Assembly: GCA_003990745.1 (NCBI GenBank)
Contig: RBNI01001193.1
Location: forward strand, 1-23,768
Source: Jimgerdemannia flammicorona
Taxonomy: Eukaryota; Mucoromycota; Endogonomycetes; Endogonales; Endogonaceae
DNA length: 23,768 bases
Direction of reading: 5' to 3'
Positions within the stretch are counted from its first letter, which is position 1; the number at the start of each line of letters is the position of its first letter. A program made the translations under genes and the position numbers. Positions 19,580 through 23,768 of this stretch are shown here, piece after piece. Below the pieces are notes generated by a model that did no database searches, was not told the DNA's origin, and saw nothing but the letters and a program-made list of their open reading frames with translations.

Positions 19580-21099
19580 TTAAAGGCGATCTTTTATCCG
19601 ATACTTGGTTTGAACACCCAAAGTCACGGCAGGGTATACTGTCTCTGGAAGGTCGGTCCACGCAATCCCGTGGTAAACCCCATTGATGGAAAGGCCGCAA
19701 GTATGTGTGACGTTATCTAGATGCAAAGTTACTACATCTCCTTTTCGAAGAAGCTCGCCATATTCGCGGGTTTCTCTCGGCCCGGTTATTACCTTCCAAT
19801 TATCTTTCTTCCAAGATTGGAATACCCATGCCGATCCGGAGCCCTCCATGTGGGAATCAAAGTCAGTAAACCCTTCCCCTACCAACCCGACATCGCTGAA
19901 GGGCATAGGATTGTTAAAAAATCTAGACCTTTTATACAATCCAACAGACTCGACAACAATATCCCATTCGCACAGTCGCGCCTGAGTCATTGTGCCGGGG
20001 CAGGAAATCCTCGCCGTCTGCCTCACGGTGTTCACCGTACCGATAGAAAGCTCGACGACCTTGCCGTCGTCTGAGACGACAACGCGCGAACCGATCTTCG
20101 ATCGATCCCACTGGAGATTTTGACTATTGCGATACCCGGATGGGTGTCCCGTTGGACACACGGTGTTCTTGCATGTATTGTGAAAAAAGCTCATATAGTA
20201 CGGAGACGTCTCCACAAACCCATCGACCGCCTCCATAAGAATCTTCAAGCGATGCCGACATACAAGGGTGAGATCCACGTGCCTCATCATATTTACAAGC
20301 AACGAGTTATCTCCCAGCTTAATTTTACCGTCGCATCCCGGAACCATACTGGTGACATCACGCAAGACATCAACGCGCTCCGTAACGTCGGGTATTGGTT
20401 CTTCGGAATGCGCCCAAAGCCAGTCGACGATGCCCAGCAGTAGGTCATATTCGGAAGTGACGATGGTAGTCGCGGCGGGTGCAGTGAAGAGCAGCTCGAT
20501 AGCATCTTGAGAAAGGTCTCTCAAGTCTCCGAGAGCGAGGTTGCGAGCATAGAATGGCTTGAGGAGAATGTCGTAGAGGTCCTTGCTGGTCTCACTCCAT
20601 GGAACGGAGGCAGCGGCTGCATCGAGGAGAGACGACAAGACGCCAAGGTCGGAAACGTTTTGGGTGCCATCCAGTACCATTGTCATGAGCTTTGGCAGGA
20701 GAAGAAAGTTTGCAGCACGGTAAACTTCCAACGCGATGGCGATGGTGAAGTCGATCGATTCGGTGTAGATGAAGCCGAGGACAACAGTAAGCACAGCAGA
20801 GTTGATGTCGTGGAGGACGACTCGCTGAGAGATACTTTCTTGCATGTTTCCGTAGAGCATTGCTTTGAAAACGGGACACCTTGGGACCGTATGACATCGA
20901 TTAATATGATATATGCAACTACAATAACCTCAACCACAAAACAACACAATCAAATGTACCTTGCAGCCAGCACAGCACGGCAAGCGCCAAGCTCAACGCC
21001 ATCGGCGCAGACGATGGTTACGTCGTGGTAAGTTGTGTCTGTCCATATGGAGGCGATGTCGTCCTTGAGGCTAAAGCCACTGTTGAATTGCCCGGCCAT
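19580..21099 (-). CDS. BTB-BACK-SPRY domain protein, intact two-exon gene
   Basis: Exon 1 is 20960-21099 and exon 2 is 19580-20879, with an 80-nt GT..AG phase-2 intron (20880-20959); the product is 479 residues. I chose the ATG at 21099 because it aligns with the paralogue at 17278, although an in-frame ATG lies 14 codons upstream. Residues about 20-118 form a BTB/POZ fold (YHDVTIVCADG, ACRAVLAARCPVFKAMLYGN, VVLHDI, VVLGFIYTE, AANFLLLPKLM). Residues about 130-260 resemble a BACK helical region (DAIELLF, LLLGIVDWLWAH). Residues about 300-475 carry a SPRY domain with the hallmark GDVVTLHLDNVTHTCGLSIN followed by AWTDLPETVYPAVTL. BTB domains commonly dimerise and recruit Cullin-3, and SPRY domains bind substrate peptides, so a ubiquitin-ligase adaptor role is possible but inferred. 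No signal peptide or membrane segment. CpG is abundant and there is no decay, unlike the paralogue. Confidence 0.85.
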
Positions 21100-21102
21100 G
21101 TT

Positions 21103-21245
21103 TGATGTTTGAGTACACCTTTGTTTGGATTGTTGATTCAAGGTATGTTGCAGGAGATGATCGGTGGTTGATGTATGAGTACACCTTTATTGTTGTTGAT
21201 TCCCCGTGACGTAGGGATTTATGATGTATTCTTCGTGACGTGTCC
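21103..21245 (-). promoter_or_regulatory. Upstream region with duplicated block and CGTGACGT pair
   Basis: On the plus strand, GATGTWTGAGTACACCTTT plus TTGTTGATTC occurs twice (about 21104-21138 and 21168-21203). Farther out, CGTGACGT occurs at 21205-21212 and 21234-21241, 29 bp apart and about 105-140 bp before the ATG. TGACGT is the half-site class bound by bZIP (CREB/ATF) factors. Part of this lies in an upstream extension of the open frame, so it is 5' untranslated region or promoter. Confidence 0.45.
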
Positions 21246-21413
21246 CCCAAAATTGGAGACAAAAAATCTTTCTTCTTCTTTCGCTTCCCTTTCCACATAA
21301 TAATCAGCCATAGGATGTGGATAGAGCCTCATGAATAGTTGCCAAGAATTCTCTCGCACAAGTTGCAACTGAATTGCTGCTCTGGCCATGGAGATTGGTA
21401 TTTGTTCGGTTTT

Positions 21414-21751
21414 TTACGTGGCCGATCGACTAATTTTGGTATGTCGTCACCAACGATTACTAAGGCACAACTCAAAAAAAAAAAAAAAACTAAGGCACAA
21501 CTCACCTACATCTCTACGAATTCCACGGCACACCATCCTACGACCCGCTTAAGAAATTTTTTGCCAAGCTTACCAACCGCTCATGAGTGCGATATTAGTC
21601 AAGTGCAAGGTTAGGTTGACTCTCTCCATTTTTATATCCCTTGGAAAATAAAATACAGAATTCTGAGCCACCATTTGAGTAAGGTAAATAATTTAGGCTT
21701 CATTGTATCTACACATATATTGTCAGGTTTTATGGTCATGCGAACTGAAGG
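21414..21751 (+). repeat. Diverged repeat, copy B (partner at 1377-1600)
   Basis: Shares ordered blocks with 1377-1600 (see there). The frame at about 21510-21585 reads LHLYEFHGTPSYDPLKKFFA and KLTNRS before a TGA, resembling the broken LYEFH and YDPL frame of copy A, so both may descend from one protein-coding family that I do not recognise. Between the shared blocks at about 21590 and 21725 it is about 110 bp longer than copy A. It is interrupted by a bare poly(A) insertion (21459-21503). Confidence 0.5.
21459..21503 (+). mobile_element. Bare poly(A) insertion with 15-bp target duplication
   Basis: ACTAAGGCACAACTC at 21459-21473 is repeated exactly at 21489-21503, with 15 A residues between. 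This is the footprint of target-primed reverse transcription in which only the poly(A) tail was copied. The paralogous copy A has no A tract in this interval but is too diverged to serve as a precise empty site. Confidence 0.75.
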
Positions 21752-21883
21752 AAATTTCCAGCCATCATTTAAATCAAACTATTGATATGAATATATTTGA
21801 AAATTTTATTTATTTATTACAACTGCAAGTAAAATATAATACATAGATGGTTTTGAGATATATGCACAGAATGGATAGTGTCA

Positions 21884-22345
21884 CTATGACCTCCTTCTAG
21901 GAGTTGGGTTTTGGCTCAAATTGTCCGGGTTTATGCTCCTTATCTTTGGTTCATGAGGCTTTGAATTGTCCACAATGTCGTCCACAATGGTGTTATTTGT
22001 GGCTCCTTCTGGCAGAGGTGACTCAACGTCCACTGAAACAGCAGAGCTTTCGGTGCTTGAGTGCGTCATGGCTATTCTCCGTTTTCGCTCTATATAGAAT
22101 AGGAAACCCATGGTTATCGCTATGATAAGCGTGATGCCTCCAATCACGGTAGTCGTGATTGTGAGGGGGTTCAACATCGGTTCAGGGACAACTGTAGGTG
22201 TATCACTGGCATTGCATTGAAATTTCCGATCCTTATTGGTATCAACTCTCGTGCACCTCACAACTATGTTGTATACATGTTTGAAATGTTTTTTTACATG
22301 TTTATTTATTTTGGGGAATATCGCAGCAAGTCGAAATATCGACAT
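21884..22345 (-). CDS. Single-pass membrane protein, unrecognised
   Basis: The 153-residue minus-strand frame has a basic N-terminal part, Cys at 31 and 44, an N-A-S glycosylation site at 45-47 and a Pro-rich stalk (TPTVVPEPMLNP). A strong membrane segment follows at about 61-85 (LTITTTVIGGITLIIAITMG then FLFYI), stopped by ERKRR, then a 65-residue Ser/Asp-rich tail that would be cytosolic. This is the layout of a type I surface protein. The frame stays open upstream to 22435 and there reads LHLIFALSYLSVYCILPVGF then AYAEL, which resembles a signal peptide but lacks an ATG. The true start is therefore unclear, and this may be the last exon of a longer gene whose 5' part lies in, or was lost to, the AT-rich block. 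Its first 34 codons lie in the duplicated segment 22242-22382. I do not recognise the family. Confidence 0.5.
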   Translation of the reverse strand: MSIFRLAAIFPKINKHVKKHFKHVYNIVVRCTRVDTNKDRKFQCNASDTPTVVPEPMLNPLTITTTVIGGITLIIAITMGFLFYIERKRRIAMTHSSTESSAVSVDVESPLPEGATNNTIVDDIVDNSKPHEPKIRSINPDNLSQNPTPRRRS

Positions 22346-22382
22346 TGCATGGCGAATGGTCAGTTCGGCATAAGCGAACCCA
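22242..22382 (+). repeat. 140-bp duplication, less decayed copy
   Basis: Aligns end to end with 22559-22698. Shared anchors are GCACCTCACAACTAT, TTTATTTTGG, GCATAAG and GAACCCA. This copy retains eight CpG; the partner has none. It covers the 5' part of the membrane-protein frame on the minus strand. Confidence 0.9.
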
Positions 22383-23310
22383 ACAGGTAGAATACAGTAA
22401 ACAGAGAGGTAGGAGAGTGCAAAAATGAGATGAAGTTACTAATTACAGAATTGCAGTAAAGTGATAGAAGAGGAGTAATAATATATTTAGCAGATTATAT
22501 TTAAAGAGGATATAAGGTTACACAGATTTGATCTGTTATATCTATTGTTATTTCTACTTCAACTCTTATGCACCTCACAACTATATTGTATATATGTTTG
22601 AAATATTTTATTACATATTTGATTTATTTTGGAGAATATTATAGTAAGTTAAAATTGATATTATATGACAAATAGTCAGTTTAGCATAAGTGAACCCAGT
22701 CTAAGAAATAAAGTATAGATAGTAATAAATGCTTACTTTATAGTCAATAGAGGTTCTACACAGATAGCTGTAATCAATGGAGCATCCTATATATAGGCTG
22801 CTTTACTTAGAGACCTATATAATAGTATGGATAATATTCTATATATTGTGCTATAGTTGAAGATTAGATTATAAACTACATATATCTTAACTATAATTTT
22901 ATAGTTGAGAGAGATCTATATAGATAGATGATAGAATGACCTATATGATAGGTTCTACTTAAAGTCTTATAGTTAAGAGAGATTTAGTCTAAATAGCTAT
23001 AATTATTAGATTAGTTCTATATATATAAGTTGTCTCACTCAGAGATCTATGTATATAGTTAGCTATAATCCATAGTTAATAGAGATTTATAACTATTTCC
23101 TAGATATAAAGGATATAATAAATAAGATAATATATATATATAATTGATATATATTACTATACTATTATCCAAGAACCTGAATTTTATAATCAATAAAGCT
23201 GATAATGATAGCACTAGTAGCTGTATCAATTTCAAAAGCTATAATCTGTATAGAGTGCTAGGTTTATACTAATAGCAATAATGTAAGAGGATTGCTTTTT
23301 TAGAGTAACT
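22383..23310. other. Second AT-rich, CpG-free block
   Basis: No CpG between about 22374 and 23312 by eye. It holds the decayed duplicate (22559-22698) and a loose tandem array of roughly 90-bp units starting TATAGTYRA...AGAGRTYT at about 22740, 22902, 22970 and 23073, with ATAGCTRTAAT and CTATATATA...TG..ACT.AGAG blocks inside. There is no gene. Confidence 0.7.
22559..22698 (+). repeat. 140-bp duplication, decayed copy
   Basis: By hand alignment it differs from 22242-22382 by about 11 C to T and 12 G to A changes, one transversion and two small indels, all transitions running in the same direction. It would not encode the membrane-protein frame any longer. Confidence 0.9.
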
Positions 23311-23768
23311 GTTACGTAGTTCTGGAAGGGTTTTCTGGAAGTTCTAGATATTCTGGAAGACCGTTTTCTTATGGTCAAGATCAATTTCGTATGGAGTACG
23401 TCCTCTATGCTTATTGATTTCAAGATTGGGTTGACGTCTCAACCAAAGTCCTTTCAATGGACTAGTTCTGGATATTCAGGATTTTCCGTATTTCAGGAGG
23501 TTCAAGAAACTAAGACCAGCTTAGTTGAATTGGCATATCACTGCAGACAATACCCAATTAGGAAATTTCGTAATGGGGTTAGGAGTAGGACCTAATGGGG
23601 AGCAGATTTACTTAAGAGTAGTTTGTGGGTTATTAAATAGGTTTATTTGCTATTCATGATATTGCTATACTAGGAGTAGTTGTGTAAAGGGGTATTGTGG
23701 GGAAGTGCTCAGGAGTTGTGTTCGGATTGTTCAGGTCTGAGATTCTGAGGTCTGGGGGAGGGGGTATT
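23311..23768 (+). other. CpG-containing end segment, possible LTR
   Basis: Begins TGTTACGTAGTTCTGGAAGG, with TTCTGGAAG repeated three times up to about 23360. A TTAAATAGG TATA-like site lies near 23623 and the segment ends in a purine tract (GGGGGAGGGGG). A TGTTA start with an internal TATA box is typical of LTRs, but no matching second LTR, primer-binding site or TG..CA end is visible in the window. No coding region is supported. Confidence 0.25.

Noticed and set aside
19683..20510. Several plus-strand ORFs over the BTB-SPRY gene
   Set aside because: They are antisense shadows of the intact minus-strand coding sequence.

Overview
The window looks like nuclear DNA of a filamentous fungus. 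It has short GT..AG introns (80-94 nt) in moderately GC-rich genes, and these gene islands alternate with long AT-rich blocks that are almost free of CpG and full of decayed retroelements. The mutation pattern (C to T and G to A, at CpG and CpA) is like repeat-induced point mutation (RIP) or methylation-driven decay. Lineage cannot be fixed by eye. RIP-like decay is best known in Ascomycota, while BTB plus SPRY protein families are common in early-diverging (Mucoromycota-type) fungi.

Layout. 1-258: poly(A)/AT sequence and, on the minus strand, the N-terminal part of a probable RNase P/MRP subunit (POP7/Rpp20-like). 300-1750: no convincing gene; a diverged repeat whose partner lies at 21414-21751. 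About 1756-10727: a 9-kb CpG-free block holding a Ty3/gypsy relic (gag zinc knuckle, protease, reverse transcriptase, RNase H, start of integrase, all full of stops) and two inverted copies of a second, 1.1-1.2 kb repeat that has a simple-sequence or poly(A) tail and flanking target-site duplications. 10540-10733: two G-rich tandem arrays at the block edge. 10740-13340: CpG-containing, gene-poor, with a 102-116 bp minisatellite. 13341-13640: long poly(A), short tandem repeats and the promoter of the next gene. 13642-15928: an intact three-exon gene for a 699-residue, partly coiled-coil protein of unknown function. 15930-17277: possible minus-strand exons and small ORFs. 17278-18077: a decayed, internally deleted BTB-SPRY pseudogene. 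18500-18749: two possible minus-strand exons. 19580-21099: an intact two-exon BTB-BACK-SPRY gene on the minus strand, convergent with the pseudogene. 21884-22345: a single-pass membrane protein on the minus strand. 22380-23310: a second CpG-free block. 23311-23768: CpG returns; no gene seen, perhaps an LTR.

The strongest unusual signals concern retroposition and decay. (1) Two bare poly(A) tracts are each flanked by perfect 14-15 bp direct repeats; for one of them the window also contains an empty-site homologue. (2) A tailed repeat family of 1.1-1.2 kb has two copies with the same ends and separate target-site duplications. (3) A 140-bp duplication has copies that differ almost only by C to T and G to A changes in one direction, so the decay process can be read directly. 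The genes do not form a pathway; the only clear relationship is that the two BTB-SPRY loci are paralogues.
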